Virus record (IMG/VR): IMGVR_UViG_3300007508_000607
Coordinates: 1-64,000 of that record
Length of the DNA stretch: 64,000 nucleotides
DNA from: a virus
Direction: 5' to 3' (one strand)
Positions within the stretch are counted from its first letter, which is position 1. Each line of letters opens with the position of its first letter. Positions 35,301-48,848 of this stretch are shown here, one piece after another. The position numbers were made by a program, and so were the translations under genes. Below the pieces are notes generated by a model, which was given only the letters and a program-made list of their open reading frames with translations, was not told where the DNA came from and did no database searches.

Positions 35301-38300
35301 ATGGCGGAAAAAGTATTAAAGTATAAAATTGAGCTAGATAGCTCTGACTTAGCGGGTCAACTGGACAGTATAAGAGAAAGAGTCTCTCAGGCTGTAAACT
35401 CCCAGTCTGGAGGGGCTTCTACCTTTTCTTCTTTAGGAGGAGGGGCCGCAACTCCATCAGGATTCGCAGTTACAGCGCCATCATTTGCTGTACCAGAAGT
35501 TCTCCAGTCAACGTCGCAGTTTCAAAACACTTTTGCTAATACAGTAAATAACTCTTTAAATGAAGTAAAGGACTTTGCGTCTAGAATTTCTGATGTAGCA
35601 CAAGTCGGGTTTCAACGAATGTCCGGAAGTATGGCGACAAATGCTGGAGACTTCTCACTATCAACTCGAGAGCAGAATATCTCTAACTCATCTTTCCTAG
35701 GACAAGCTATGGGAGGACTAGGGGCAGGGTACGACCCTAACTCCTCTGTAGGTTACAATGAGTATAGGTCAGCGAATGCAGACCAGTTTGCTCGATCTGT
35801 AACAAATTTTGGTATGGATAACTTCAGTAAATTTAGTGGAGCCCTTGGAGGCTTAATGTTGGGCGGTCCTGCGGGTGCTGTTATTGGAGGGCTTGCGGGG
35901 TGAGGACAAGATTTAGCTAAACAAGCAGTAATGTCCCCAGCTAGACAGGCAGAGAGCCTAGCAGGAGGTCTGCAATCATTGGCATCTAGTTCATTTGGAA
36001 ATATGAGCATGGATGATGCTATAGGAATGGCAAATGGAATTTTAAGTAGGCCGAATGGAGTAACTGATAGGCTTCAGGGTATAGATAGTCAAGTAGCCCA
36101 AACAGCTATCATGGATTTTGGAGCTGCTGGTGGATTCAAAGGGGTCAGCAATGCAGAAGAATTTAGAAAAGAAGCAGATGATGTTGTTAGTAACTTAAGA
36201 TTATTTCAGAATGCTTTTAATACTACTATGCAAGAGGCCACACAGATAATGGCATCTATAAAACAATCTGGAGTTCAGGGAACTGACGGTATAGGGGCTT
36301 GAGGAGCGCAGTTTGCAGGAACAGCAAGCTCTATGGGCCAGTCTCCCACCCAATTTTTAAATACCGTAACCCATGCTGGGAATGAGATGCAAGCTATGGG
36401 TCTTTTAGGAGCACAAAATTTAGTAAACCCAGCACAATCTTTCCAGTCTGGGTTAGAAAGTATTCTTAGATCTGGGGCACAATATGAAGGTTTTGCAGGA
36501 CAAATCAATAAAGGTATGAGTATGGGTGACAGAGCAAGTATGGTATCTAGCAGTCAAAATGCGGCTATGATGCAAGGTCCAGGCTCTTTAGGTTTTTGGC
36601 AAGCAGCTGAGTTTGGGACGTCGGGTAATGTTTCAATTATGCCTAGAGATGTACTAAATAGCGCTAGCTCGTTAATGCAAAATCCTATGAATGTGTTGTC
36701 TTCTATGGCAACTCAAGGTATGAACGTTCAAGCCATGGGACCGCAAAATAGGGCGGATGCTGCTTTATCTGACGTAATAGGATTTTTTGAAAGTACTAAT
36801 AGAAGTTTTACTCCACAAGCATTCTTAGGTGCTACAATGCTTATGAAAGGTGTTGATGCAAGAACAGGAATGGGTATGATGATGGATGCAGCCTTTGGAG
36901 CAGAGAACCAAAATTTACAAACAGTGGCTGGAGCATATAATGCTTACCAAGACTTAAATAGTTCGTCTAGATCCGGACCAGTGACTCGTGGAATAGCCAC
37001 AGCTTACGAAGGTATTAGCACAGCAGTGGACAGGGTTTTTGCCCCATTAGGGGCATTAGGAAGATCCATGGTGGGCGGTGGACGAGATTTTACAGAAGGT
37101 TTAGCAGACTGGTGGGGGAATAAAACCACGACCAAATTTACTGGTAGGTATACCGAGAAGCAGTTAAAACAAGGTATAGACATACTAACAGCATCAGACC
37201 CTGTATCGGAAGCTATCAGGGGTTCTGAAGGATACCAGGATGCTAAGGAAGATTATATAGGGTCTATTCTAGGTGAAGCGGTTTACCGCGAAGGGGAGTC
37301 TGAAGTCTATGCAACCCAAGACAAATCTGGGAGGGCCGCTCTTTCAGACTGGGTGGTTAAAAATGAAACTGTTAAAAGTAAGATAGGAGTAAAAGAGTTA
37401 AAAAAAGGCCTCAACTACTCACAAATACTACAAGATACTAGGGATGCTAAGTCAGATGAAGAAGTCCCAGATTTCGCTACAAGAGGGATAGTTGCAAGCA
37501 AAACAAGGCAAAGTAGGAAAGAGTTTGGACAAAGTATGGCAGGTATGGATGCTGCTGTAAGAAAGTATGTAGAAGATAATAACTTACTAGCAGATCCAAG
37601 TAATAAAGGCAAAGTAACTTTTGGGAATGCAGAAGATTATTTATCAGAAGAAGGTAAAAAACAGATTGGAGATATACGATTAGGTGTTTTTTCTGGTTTG
37701 GGTGGTGAAAACAGTTCCATTCTACCAAATTCATCTGAAACAATAGGGTATAATATAGGGTCTGAACAACTAGAAAAAAATGTAGATATTTACTATAATA
37801 ATAGGAATAAGGGAGAGAATATAATTAAGTCAGTAGGAGCGTCTGTTGCTGTAACCAAAAAGCAAATTTCGGGCGGTGACATAGAGAATGCTCTAGAAAA
37901 AATGGGAGAAGAGGGGCTTATATCTAATGTAAGAGATATCCTAGGATTCATGGGTGGTTGGGGTGATATCGACACTGCAGAAGAGTACTCTAAATTTACG
38001 AAAATGTTAATCAACAAAGGAGTCGATATAAACGAACTTTCTGTTAATGTGTCAGCAGTAGGAAGTAAGCAGAGTTCAGAAGCCATGGCAAATATAGCAG
38101 AACAAATTACAAACAATAAAGAAGGTATAGATAGTTATAAAGCTGGCCTTGCTGCTGAAGATTTACAAAAAGCTAGAAGAATGTACACGGCAGCTTTTGA
38201 CGGGAAAAAGTTAAGTGCTGAAGAAGAGAGAGCTGTAAATCAGATGGCCAACCAGCTTGTCGCTGAGGGCGGTGAAATTGTAAGTTATGATGGTGGTGTG

Positions 38301-38558
38301 CCCAATATGGGTAATAACGTTAAAGTAGACATCATGAAGCAGATAAACGATAAAATGGAGGATAACTTATCTAAAGAAAGTTCTGTATTTGGTGGAAAAG
38401 ACTGGCAAGAAAACTTAAGACAATTTGTAAAAAAAGGTGAAGTAAGTGCCATGCAAGCGGCTAAACTTCAAGCGTCCCACAGAACACGGGACGCACTAGA
38501 AAAGTTTAAATTTACAGACGAAGAGGGCTACCTAAAGGTGGTCAACTATCCAAGATAA
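35301..38558 (+). CDS. Tape measure protein (two TGAs as Trp)
   Basis: TGA at residues 201 and 334 read as Trp joins three same-frame ORFs into 1085 residues. The protein is Gly/Ala/Ser-rich with long amphipathic helical stretches, several small hydrophobic segments (LGGLMLGGPAGAVIGGLAG) and a helical C-terminus, as expected for a tail-length ruler. It lies directly after the frameshifted chaperone and before baseplate genes, the canonical order. By the usual rule of about 1.5 angstrom per residue the tail would be near 160 nm. TGA at 201 gives GLAGWGQ, at 334 GAWGAQ. Confidence 0.8.
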
Positions 38559-38561
38559 TAA

Positions 38562-41192
38562 ATGAAGATAACAAATCCAACTATAAATTTATTCGATGAC
38601 TTCGAGCTTTTTCTGGAAGGGGTAAAAGTTCCTTTTGTTTCTGCAAACATATCAGAGAACGAAGTAGGGTTTCCGTCTTTAAATCTTTCTTTTGGGGCCG
38701 GTACTGGGGCACTAAGAGTTTTACCTGGAACTATCGTTCAGTTATTTGGCCCTAATACTACTCCATTAGGAAAGTCTGAATCTGTTCTAATATACGAAGG
38801 AGAGGTCAGTTCTGTGGGATACCAAAAAACAGACTCATCTAGATCAGTTAGCTTATCATGTACAAATTTATTAGTTAGGTGGGGAGACATAGAGCACGTC
38901 TCTAAAGACGTAGTTCCTTTTGACTCCCTAAGCTCCAGTGAGAATGGTATGTATAATTTTATAAATACGGAAACTGACGCTGGACAAGTAACTTCAAGCA
39001 TGTTAAAGAACTCGGGTAATGTACCAGAAAAAACAACATCAGGTAGTTTTGAAAGTATAGCCATGTTAGGTGGAGTGGTAAGTACTATTGATCAGCTAAT
39101 ACAATCACACTCAGAGGGTGAAAATAAAGCGGACTGGCATTCTCTTCTTCGAGACATACTGACGAGTTTTGAAAGTACTGACTTATTTTTTCAATTCTTA
39201 AACTCTTCCATGGGTTTAAAGAATAGTGTAGTAGCTTTCCCAAATAAGTCAAACTTAGATGGCATGAAAAATGCACTTCTTTTAAAGGTTTTACAAACAC
39301 TAGGTAAAAATGCGAGAAAAACAAGTTTACTGTATATAATAATGACGGTTTTAAATGAATTAAAATACTCACTACTAGCACCAGCATCACCAACTTCTGG
39401 ATATTCTCCGTCAGGGGACAATACTAAGATACCTTTTAGATGTTTAGTAGCCCCTTCCCTTGAATGGGGCCCGCCAGCGTTATGTAATGTTTTTTTCTCA
39501 GACCAAGTTACGTCCTTTAGATATAATAGAGCATACCTGGGCGAGCCGACAAGATCTTATACTCAATTAACTTACAGCTACTCCCCAAAAAAGGGAGAGA
39601 CGTACACAGATAGTACAATATATGCAATACCATCCGTTCCGACTGTATACGAAAATCCTACTTTATCCACGTCACACAATATAGAAGAAACATACAGAGG
39701 GATGCGTCCCCACAGAATGAAGTTAAATGATGTAAATATTACAGGGTTAGTCAAACAAGTAATTTCAGATGGGGATGACGAGAGGCCTACTACACGAGAA
39801 GACTACATAGGGAAGGGGTCTGAGGGCGTAAAAATAATTAGAGAGTTATCTCTTCAATCATTTGCTAAGCAAAAATTTTCTTCTAGGTCCCTCACATTAG
39901 ATACAGTATGAAGTCCTAATAGATTTTGTGGAATGCCGGCAGTCATAATAGAGCCAGGAGCTCCTTCGATTGTTGGTGTAATAACTGATATAAAAACTGC
40001 TATTTCTGCACAAGGGGGCGCAAGAAGCTCAATTACTTTTAAAAATACCGTACTAATTTATGATGATAACTTCTCAGGGATATTCTCCCCACCATCCGGT
40101 AGTAGTGAAGAAGGGTCTTGAGAAAAATATGCTATAAATGACTTCTCCGCTGATATGATTCCCGTATCGTTTAGCGGGTACTTTGATAATGAGTTGTATA
40201 GTTATCGTAATGTAGGGACAGATATTTACACGTATATGCTTTTTGGAAAAATATCAGAGAGAAAGAAACTGCAGGATGATTCTGGGTACTCAAAAGAAAT
40301 AAACGAAACTTTAAAAACTAGATCTAAAGAAAAGGACGGTCAGTTCATAAAAACTGATAGATACGATCAGTCTATCTTTAATTATATTCGCGGGAGTAAA
40401 AAAGATAGCTACCCACTTGTGTCTAGAGAGGGTTTTTCTCCGGATGATAATACTGAGTCGGAATCCCTAAAGTACAGTAAGTATCTTTACCAGTCTATAA
40501 TAGAGTTAAAGAAACTGTATAAAAAAGTGGCTGGAACAACAGCATCTCAGTCATTTATGACCAGAGTAAACTACAGACCTATAATAACTCAAGCAGATTA
40601 TTTAAACTTTATTGGTGCTCGTAATAACTACCCAAGTAACGCGAATACCGATTATAAACAACTTTCCACTATTTTACATGATATAAATATTCACAAGAAA
40701 GCAAAAGAAACTACACCGGATCCTGCAACAAATACTTTTGTAGTTACAGAATACGGAAGTGATGATAAAAGTTCTTTTACTGTGAATCAAGTAAACTTAA
40801 AAATAAAAAATTTAAAACGAGACATAAAAACATACGAAGATTGGATTATGGGAATAGAGAGTGACTATCTAGAAATGTTACTTCCACCAGTAATTTCTAT
40901 GGAAAAATCAATAGAGCAGGCTAAAATAAACGCATCTTCCAATTCAGAGCTTATTAATTTGAAAAGTAAGATAAGCGAACAGCAGGAAAAAATATATAAG
41001 TGGTTGAAAGCTATAGCTTCTTTTAAAAGTAATAAAGTAGATAATACAAAAGACGCAGGCCCGTCTCAAGTAGAAGAAACTCTCAGTGAAAATATAGACA
41101 AACCTTACTCTTATGTAAGACTAAACCACGTATTAGAAGCATTTATAAGGAACTCAGAGCGTAAGTCAAATAAAATAAATTTAGTGAGGTAA
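38562..41192 (+). CDS. Baseplate/tail hub-region structural protein (two TGAs as Trp)
   Basis: TGA at residues 450 and 520 read as Trp gives 876 residues. The N-terminal 110 residues are beta-rich (a tail-hub-like entry with VQLFGPNTTPLG). After W450 comes SPNRFCGMPAVIIEPGAPSIVG, a hub-type barrel segment. The C-terminal 250 residues are Lys/Glu-rich helix. It starts 3 bases after the tape measure stop. Position between tape measure and gp25-like genes suggests a hub or inner baseplate protein; I do not see a lysozyme motif. Confidence 0.68.
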
Positions 41193-41195
41193 CAA

Positions 41196-42329
41196 ATGGG
41201 AACTGGACTTTCAGAGCAAAAAAATATAATTGACACAGGAACAAATACCAAGAGTACTACATTCCCTCAAGCCATGAACAAGGTAGGAAGGGATAAAAAT
41301 ATTTTAATTCCATTGGTGAGGAAAGACTCGCCAACTCATTTAGCAGAGTCTATAAATTCTAACAATGAAGGTGTAGGTGCTTTTATAAATGTAAAAGAAG
41401 GAAGTAAAATAATGTATCAAACAAATAAATTTACTTTGCAGGCATTTTCATTTAACCTGCAAGAGAGATCACAAATATTAAACACTTTTGGATCATCCAG
41501 TGTATCTTTCTTCGGTGACTCAGCTAGAGTATACAATTTTTCAGGGGCAGCAGTTGATTATAGATCTACAAGGACAGGAAGAGAGCATGAATACTTTCAC
41601 GGGAGTAGTTTAATAAAAATGTATAATGACGTCTTAAGGGGGACTCAATTAGTGAAGAACAATCAAATAGCATACATCACTATTGGCAATCACCAAGTTG
41701 AGGGATACCCTCTCTCCTTTAGTTCGACATACTCGTCTAATTCAGACAAGATTGTGACGTTTAATATGTCCTGATTAGTTACAAATCATAGTCTTTCAAA
41801 TGGGGCTCCAGATGTTGTATCTGAGAGGGATTTACAAAACATGTATATACCGTCAGTTGACTTAGATAAAGTAACTGCCCAGTATATAAAAAAAATAGAC
41901 TCTATCCTTGATCCAGTAGAGAACTTTTTAGTACTTAGTAAGTACACGGATAAAGTAAAAGATGGACAAGAAATTATAGAATTTATAAATTTTGGGACAG
42001 ACTACTTTTTAATGGTAGACGATAAGTTTAAAAAAATTGATCCTAACATAGACATAGTCAGAGAAATGAAGGAGAGAGCAGTGGTATGTAAAGACGCGAT
42101 ATTAAATTTTTATGATAATCCAGATTCATACTTATCACCTATACTTGGAAGTATGTGAGTATCCAAAGAAAGGGTAGAAGAGTCTTTTACTGGTATTTTA
42201 TCAGGTATAGAAAGTATTTCGACCGACAAGGTATCAGATGTTATCTATGAACTTGGAGACGGGATCCGTTTATTGGGTACCCTTCCAAACAAACTATATT
42301 CTGTAAAAGCACAACATTTAACTCAATAA
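41196..42329 (+). CDS. Baseplate-region structural protein, unknown (two TGAs as Trp)
   Basis: This 377-residue protein has TGA at residues 193 and 321 read as Trp. Residues 60-200 are beta-rich, with a segment resembling tail-hub-associated proteins (RTGREHEYFHGSSLIKMYND, then GNHQVEGYPLSFSSTYSS). The C-terminal 180 residues are helical. It starts 3 bases after its neighbour and ends 13 bases before the sigma-like gene. Without TGA readthrough it would break into three fragments, the last lacking a start codon. Confidence 0.65.
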
Positions 42330-42342
42330 TCACTCATAACTT

Positions 42343-43065
42343 ATGAATACATATTCAAAACAACAGGAATTAGAACTTTTTAATAAGTACAAAGGTGGAG
42401 ATAAGCAAGCCAAAATAGATTTGGTTCAGTCTCTAACTCCGATAGTCATGATGCAATCTAATAAATGGGCTGCATCTGGCTTACCAAAAGCTTACATAGA
42501 GCTAGAAGCAAAAAGATTAGTGGGGGAGGCAATAGATACTTACGATCCAACAATGTCGCAATTAAACACTCATGTAATTAATTATTTAAAAAAACTAAGC
42601 CGTAGTGTCATGAATTATCAAAACGTCGGGCATATACCAGAAAACAGGACATTAATTATAGGTAAATATAATACTGTATACGATAACTTAGAGGATAAGA
42701 AAGGTAGACCGCCCACTGTGGTTGAATTGTCTGACTCTATGAATGTTTCTATTGGGGAGATAGAGAGGTTACAATTAGAGCAACGTAAAGATCTATCCAT
42801 GGCTGAGCTACAAGATTCTGATGATGCAGGAGGTTTTTATTTTTATGCAAGGAACGAAGATGTAGACCCAGTATTAAAGCAGGCAATACAGTTCGTATAC
42901 TTTGATGCTGATCCTGTGGATAAAAAAATAATGGAACATACTTTTGGATTAAGCGGTATGCCCAGAATGACCGCTAAAAACTTGAGATCTAAACTTGGGT
43001 TAAAGGCTGGAGACATGAAAAGACGTCAAAATAACATTGCCAAGGAGATTAAAGGACTAATATAA
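42343..43065 (+). CDS. Sigma-70-like protein within the late operon
   Basis: The protein has 240 residues. The N-terminal helical region resembles sigma region 2 (DLVQSLTPIVMMQSNKWA, LVGEAIDTYDP), and the middle (NLEDKKGRPPTVVELSDSMNVSIGEIERL) is a good match to sigma region 3. The C-terminal helix (MTAKNLRSKLGLKAGDMKRRQNNI) sits where region 4 would be but is divergent. It is an unusual place for a sigma gene, between baseplate genes on the late strand. It may be a late sigma factor or a virion-packaged transcription protein. It overlaps the next start (TAATG). No TGA. Confidence 0.65.
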   Translation: MNTYSKQQELELFNKYKGGDKQAKIDLVQSLTPIVMMQSNKWAASGLPKAYIELEAKRLVGEAIDTYDPTMSQLNTHVINYLKKLSRSVMNYQNVGHIPENRTLIIGKYNTVYDNLEDKKGRPPTVVELSDSMNVSIGEIERLQLEQRKDLSMAELQDSDDAGGFYFYARNEDVDPVLKQAIQFVYFDADPVDKKIMEHTFGLSGMPRMTAKNLRSKLGLKAGDMKRRQNNIAKEIKGLI

Positions 43066-45164
43066 TGGCAGCACCGTTAGAAACACTTGCCCTAACTTTA
43101 GGTAACTTAGGGTTTGAAATAGATGATCCCTGTGATCCATCTAGTATTTTAGAAGTTCTTGCGGACGAGACAGCCAAGATGGTAGAAAGGGTGGAGGACG
43201 CTATAGATGACTTACTAGGGAAATCTGGAGGGTCGGTACTTGCAGCTTTATCTGTAATAGTTGCTCATATGGCAAAAGATGCAGCTAGGGACTATGTAAA
43301 TGGTTTTGTTAGTGACTTAATGTCAAAGGGTTATGGTGCAGTTTTTGGGGCAGTTGCGGCTGCTTTAGGGTCTACAGTTAGAATAGAAATTATTATTCAA
43401 TACTACGCGGTCCAACATTTAATGGCTGAGCTAGAAAAAAGAAAAGAACTTGGGTTTATACTAAAAAATGATGTTGCTTCTGTGGCTGCTGTTCTTTTAA
43501 ATATAAAGAATACTATTCACGGTAGACAAGGTGACGACCCCTTTAAAGAGATAACTAGTAGTCAGCTCCATATAAAAAGGGCCGGTAAGATTGTTAGTGG
43601 GGAGATTAACAGGATGAAAATACAGAGTGGGTCTTTCCCAAGAATGTACTATTTAAAAACTGCATCAACTAACATTGAAGCTGCTATAAATTCATTGTCT
43701 GGAAATTTTTTTACAGAACTAAAAAAAAGAAAAGATGAAGTTACGCCTATTTTTACTAAGTACGGTATGGATGTTTCGTCTGTAGAAGTTTTATCCCCAA
43801 CTTTACTGAAAAATAGTATACAAGACAGATTCTTTAATGTTCCGTCAAACCTAAGTGATTCTGAAAAAGAGGGGTATATAGAGGAGCAAAATACTGCCTT
43901 TACAAATTTTATGTCAGAAGTTACTCCGGTATTACCTAAAGATTTACAAACATTTTTATTGGAAAATTCTATATCAGGTGTTATTGATAGATTGGTAGAG
44001 TTAATGCCAATCACGGCTATTAAGTACACGAGAGATATGTTAAATTTAGGTAGTGGTCCTTCAAACAATTTCTCCAATCAAATAGGATCATCTCTATCAG
44101 GTAAGAAAGAAACTGAAAAGGCTATGAATTATATGAGTGACCCATCAAAAAATAAAACACATTGAAAGAGGATAATGGGGTCTATATCTGTAGCCAACGG
44201 GGCTATAACTTTATTTTTATCTAATTGAGGTATACTAAAGATTTTAGGAAGTTCCACTACATTGCTATTAGAGCCGGCTCTTAATACAATTTCTGAGGTA
44301 AGTGTTGATGTTAGAGGTTTCTTAGATAAGGATACAAAAACAAAGATGGAAGCTTTTGGAAAAAAGAGCTCGTGAGTAACTAAGCTTACTTCTGCACAAA
44401 CACAGTTAAAATCTGTTATAGGAGAAGAAAAAGTAGATGAGGACGGGAATTCAATATTTTCACCTCAAGATGACTTAGAGTCCTTTGACGTAGCACAAGA
44501 AAGGTTCGAAGACTTAAGAATTTATATAAAAGATACTTTCAATAAAAAAGATTCCGCTAAAAATGCTTTTAAACAATCTCAAGTATCTCTAACCCCTGTT
44601 GGTATGGGTATAATGGGCATTGTTTTAGGCGGCATTAATTCTAAAACTATAGGTCAGTTACGAAGTATACAGAGTAGTATAACAAATCAAATAATACATG
44701 ATGATGCTTTGTACGGGTATTGCTCAAACTTCATGTCTTCTGTAGAGCAGGTAAATGACTTCCCCGAATTAAAGAAAAAGTACGATGATTTAATATCCGG
44801 TATGCCCGATTCTATGAAAGGGCCTCTATCTCTTGGAAATATAAGTAATATAGTAGCTACACTCAGTGGAGACTCGTTGGAAGGCAGTGCTCTGGGAGAG
44901 CTTTTAGGATGTTTAAATGTAAAAACTATGGACGGGTTTCCAATAGGAGACCCTACTAGGATAATTAAAGAGAAGGCGCAGGAAGCATCAGCAAAGCTTA
45001 TGGGGTTGGGAGAAGGACTTTCGGACTTCAAAATATGGAATGAAGATGCAGAAGACACTATGAATGAGCTAGAAGATGCATACATTTTAATAAATAAGCT
45101 ATACACGCAAGTAAAAGACGTTATAGAAAAATTAGAGATAGATAGAACTATAGGAGCAAATTAG
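43065..45164 (+). CDS. Large baseplate-region protein with hydrophobic stretches (three TGAs as Trp)
   Basis: TGA at residues 367, 388 and 437 read as Trp joins the ORFs into 699 residues. The protein is mostly helical. It has Ala/Gly-rich hydrophobic stretches near residues 70-110 (LAALSVIVAHMAK, GAVFGAVAAALGSTV), and another near 510 (PVGMGIMGIVLGGI). It might contact the host membrane during injection, but no enzymatic motif is visible. Its start is coupled to the sigma-like gene by TAATG, and the gp25-like gene follows after 2 bases. Confidence 0.6.
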
Positions 45165-45166
45165 TT

Positions 45167-45595
45167 ATGGGATTAGTAGATTTTAAGTTAATTGACTACG
45201 TGGGAACATCTGACAGAAGGATGACAACCTTTTTTCCCGGGACTCCTGAGCAAGTAGACGGAGTTTCTAACTTGATTCAAAGGATAATAAAGCGTATATT
45301 TACAATAGAGGGGTCGGATGCTTTTAATACAGACTTGGGAACAAATTTTTACGGGTTGTTTACCGCACTCTCATTAGATGAAGTAAAACAATTTAAAAAT
45401 ACTTTCTCTATTCTTTTAAAGGACGTAGAAGAAGAACTTATAAATGAACAAAATGATTATTCAAACTTATCAGACTATGAGACATTACAGGAGCTATCTG
45501 TGGAGTCGATAGAGTACGACGAAACTTTTGGTGGGTGGCTTATCACGATAAATGTTTTAACGAACGCAAACAACTCAATACTAGTGACAGTCTAG
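45167..45595 (+). CDS. gp25-like baseplate wedge protein
   Basis: The protein has 142 residues. The size, the NLIQRIIKRIFTIEGSDAFNTDLGTNFYGL core (a loop after an N-terminal helix, with the LGTNFYGLF turn) and the beta hairpin near the end fit the T4 gp25/GPW family, which nucleates the sheath at the baseplate. It lies immediately before a gpJ-like gene, the normal order. No TGA. Confidence 0.82.
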   Translation: MGLVDFKLIDYVGTSDRRMTTFFPGTPEQVDGVSNLIQRIIKRIFTIEGSDAFNTDLGTNFYGLFTALSLDEVKQFKNTFSILLKDVEEELINEQNDYSNLSDYETLQELSVESIEYDETFGGWLITINVLTNANNSILVTV

Positions 45596-45605
45596 AGGAC
45601 ATTAT

Positions 45606-47228
45606 ATGCCAATAAATATTCCAAATTATATAAGAAAAAGAATACAGGAGTTAGATAATACAATAGACGTACGTGAGGGTAGCGTTATATCAGATATTTT
45701 AATTAACCCTTTAACTTCAATACTAACGCCATACCAGTTAGATCATGAAGAATTTCTTAAGAACCAATCTTTGACAGATATTTCTAAGTTAACTGAAGAG
45801 GAGTTAGATGCTATTGCCTCAAATTATTTAATAGAAAGAAAATCTGGTAGTTTTTCATCTGGGTTTATAAACATATATTTTTCAGCCCCTAGGTCAGTAG
45901 GCCTGCCAAAAGGTACTATGTTCACGGATACATCTGGCAGTTTAAAGTTTGAGACAGTAACAGAATTCAATATAACTAAATACCAGATGAGTCAGAATAC
46001 ATCGGACTACCCAAACTATGATACAGGTAAAATTCCAGTTAAATCTGTCAATCCAGGAAATGAGTATAATATGAAGGCCGGTACTATTACAAAATCCAGT
46101 AGTCTTGGATTCACTCCATTATATATAACTAACGTACAAGCTTTTACTGGTGGGGTACAACATGAAGACAACGAAAGTTTTTTAATACGGTTAAAAGATG
46201 AGATAAACAATATTTCACTAGCATCAGCATATGGCATAAAGTCTAAGTTGAAAAGTTCTTACTCCAGTATTGTAGACATAGAGGTAGTTGGAGCAGGACA
46301 TCCGTTAATGAAAAGGGACTTAACAAACCTTGTAGAACAAGTATCTTCTTACGAAGAAGAGGATTTTTATTTAGTTTATTCTGGTAAGCATGACGGACTA
46401 TACGATAAAAAACATGCAGCATACTCCGATGTATTTGTAGATATAGACGAATCAGCAGACGTTGCCTTTCCAAACCCAGCTGGGTGAATAAATGAATTTT
46501 CTGATGCTATGTATGAAGGTTTATACAAAAAAAATGATATAGAATATTCTAGACAAGATCAATTTGTCTTAGTTAGAGAGTACTTTAATTTTATAGGAGG
46601 GGCAGAAACAGCTAACGTACAAGAAGAGTTACAGATGCATTTTGCAACTGTACTTAATTCAGGACAGTGGCAACTTCACGATGGAATTACTCCTAGTAAT
46701 ACGCTAGCATATTTAGATGAAATAGGTCTTGGGTATGATTCTGGCGCAGAAACAGGAGTTTTAAGGTTAGGAAAGTCATTAAGCCAGGATCCAGATTCTC
46801 CAGATTATACAGGAGATATACAAGTTGGGCTAGCTGAATTACAAAACATATACTCCTTAGTTGGGTCGGTAATGGCAGGAACAACTGATGCTGCATATGA
46901 AGAATTATCGAGTATGATAAGTAATGAAAACTATAATAATTTAGCCCCTATTTTTCATAAGCCTTTGTCTCAGCATACCGGTACTACAACAACTTGTAGA
47001 TTTAAAACAAACGATAAATCAGAGAACGGGGAGATGTCCTATATTACATCACTTAGAAACTCTAGCCCACATTTACCACATGATGGGTATGGAATAGCTT
47101 GGAGAAAACAACCAGGATTTTTATTAAGGATGCAAAATAATCAAGTCTTAGGTCCTGGGGAATTCTTAAACGATCCTAACGGAGCTACACATGAAGACAA
47201 TGATAACAACAAAGGAGAAGCTCAATAA
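45606..47228 (+). CDS. Baseplate J-like (gpJ/gp6) protein (one TGA as Trp)
   Basis: This 540-residue protein has TGA at residue 294 read as Trp (PAGWINEF). Residues 20-290 match baseplate J: VREGSVISDILINP, LTEEELDAIASNYLIERKSG, VGLPKGTMFTD, VNPGNEYNMKAGT, and GGVQHEDNESFLIRLKDEI. The family links the baseplate wedges. It follows gp25 after 10 bases and overlaps the next gene (TAATG). The C-terminal half is divergent. Confidence 0.82.
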
Positions 47229-48847
47229 TGCCAGTTTATACATCAAAAGATCCGTACAGCCCTAATTACATGGGAGACCTAGCTATGTTTGCAGAACATA
47301 CTGGAATGACTGTACAAGAAGCATCTGGATACGTAGGGAAGATAAAAGAAAACAAAAATTTTTGAAAGTACAACGTGTACTTAGTAGATAATGATATCTT
47401 ACAAGAAGAGGTATGGGTAGGTCATGATCAGATGTTTGATCAGACATCTGGTAAGAATCAATTTCTACAAGCAGCTAAATCGTGGATAGAACCTAATAAG
47501 TGGTATGATTTTCAAATGAAAGTTTGGCCAAAGATGGCTACCAAAGCTTGAGTATTTGACTCAGAAGAATTTACAGAGTTTGCGGATAACACCGCAATAA
47601 TAGATAGAGGGCAAACATACCCTCCTTACATACCCGTTGCTAATGGGGAACACTTTGGGTTATCTGTTGCACAAACTAGAAATTCTGAGTGGTACTACGA
47701 CAACTTAATTATTGAATCTTTTGAAGAAACATTCCCTATGCAGTTATTTAAGTTTAAACTGGATAGCTTAGAGTTTCCGGATACTGGCCCTTTAACCATA
47801 GACTATTATGGTGTCGGGTATGACCCTGTATTGTATGCTGCAGAGTCTGATAAAGCAACTTATCCACACAGTAAAGTGAAGCTTGGTATTTGGAATGTTA
47901 AGAACTCCGAGTGGGAATCTTTAGGTTACCATTCACACACAATAGACGACGATAGGGACTTACAAAAAATACAAGCATCTGTAGAACCAGTTAGCTGATA
48001 TAAGGATGACAATGGATTTGTAAGCTTGGCTGCAACCGCCGCTAACTCGGGGCCTGACTTTGAATACCCAGGCGCTGACTTAGACAGAGACGTAGAGCAC
48101 TCTCTTGTTACGTATTATATAAAAGTTTCAAATACTAATTTAGACGGCATACACAGAGGAAACTCTACTGACATTTACGTCCATGACCCTAGTAACTATC
48201 AAGTAGGTACAGCTACTGGTACTGTAAATGACAGTAATCAAATAATTACAAATAGCATATCTTCTTTTGACCCTTACGTTGTAGAGATACTATCACTGAC
48301 AGAGCATTACTCTCAAGAAGAGTTTGATCCTTCATCCTACACAGTGTCTATGGTGGACAAATCATTAGCATTTTCAAACAAGGCAAATTTTTTAATACTA
48401 TTTGAAGAGGATAGCGTTGGTACAGAAGTGGATATAACCTACAGACACTGATCTTTTGGGTCTTCTGCTAACTCCCTAATAACTGGAGAAAATTTTAAAT
48501 TCCCAGCATCTGATATGCTAGTAAAAGCAATGCCTCCTCATATAATTCAAATCAATGATTTAGAATATTCTGGTGGTATAGACGAAGTACTTATGAAAGA
48601 TAAGTTTAAAGAGTATATTAACTCACTAGAAGGTACTTCATTTGATAAGTCTGACTTTGTAGACTTATTATATACTAATGGTGCTACTTACGTAAACTTA
48701 GACATGGACGTATCAGTGAAGTATTTTAACACTGAATTTGAGAGTGATACTATAGAATTAAGTTCTCAAACATATGAAATGTCTTTAACTCAAGTTGGGA
48801 GATTCTATGCTAATGACGATAGTGTAGAAGGAATATCACAGGTTTAG
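47228..48847 (+). CDS. Baseplate-associated protein, unknown (four TGAs as Trp)
   Basis: TGA at residues 46, 108, 257 and 408 read as Trp gives 539 residues. Under the standard code the first 170 residues would be missed entirely because the first TGA comes 46 codons in. It is beta-rich throughout, with many aromatic residues, including GEHFGLSVAQTRNSEWYYDNLII, which resembles a concanavalin-type carbohydrate-binding strand pair. Coupled to gpJ-like gene by TAATG. Probably an outer baseplate or fibre-attachment protein. Confidence 0.62.
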
Positions 48848-48848
48848 G

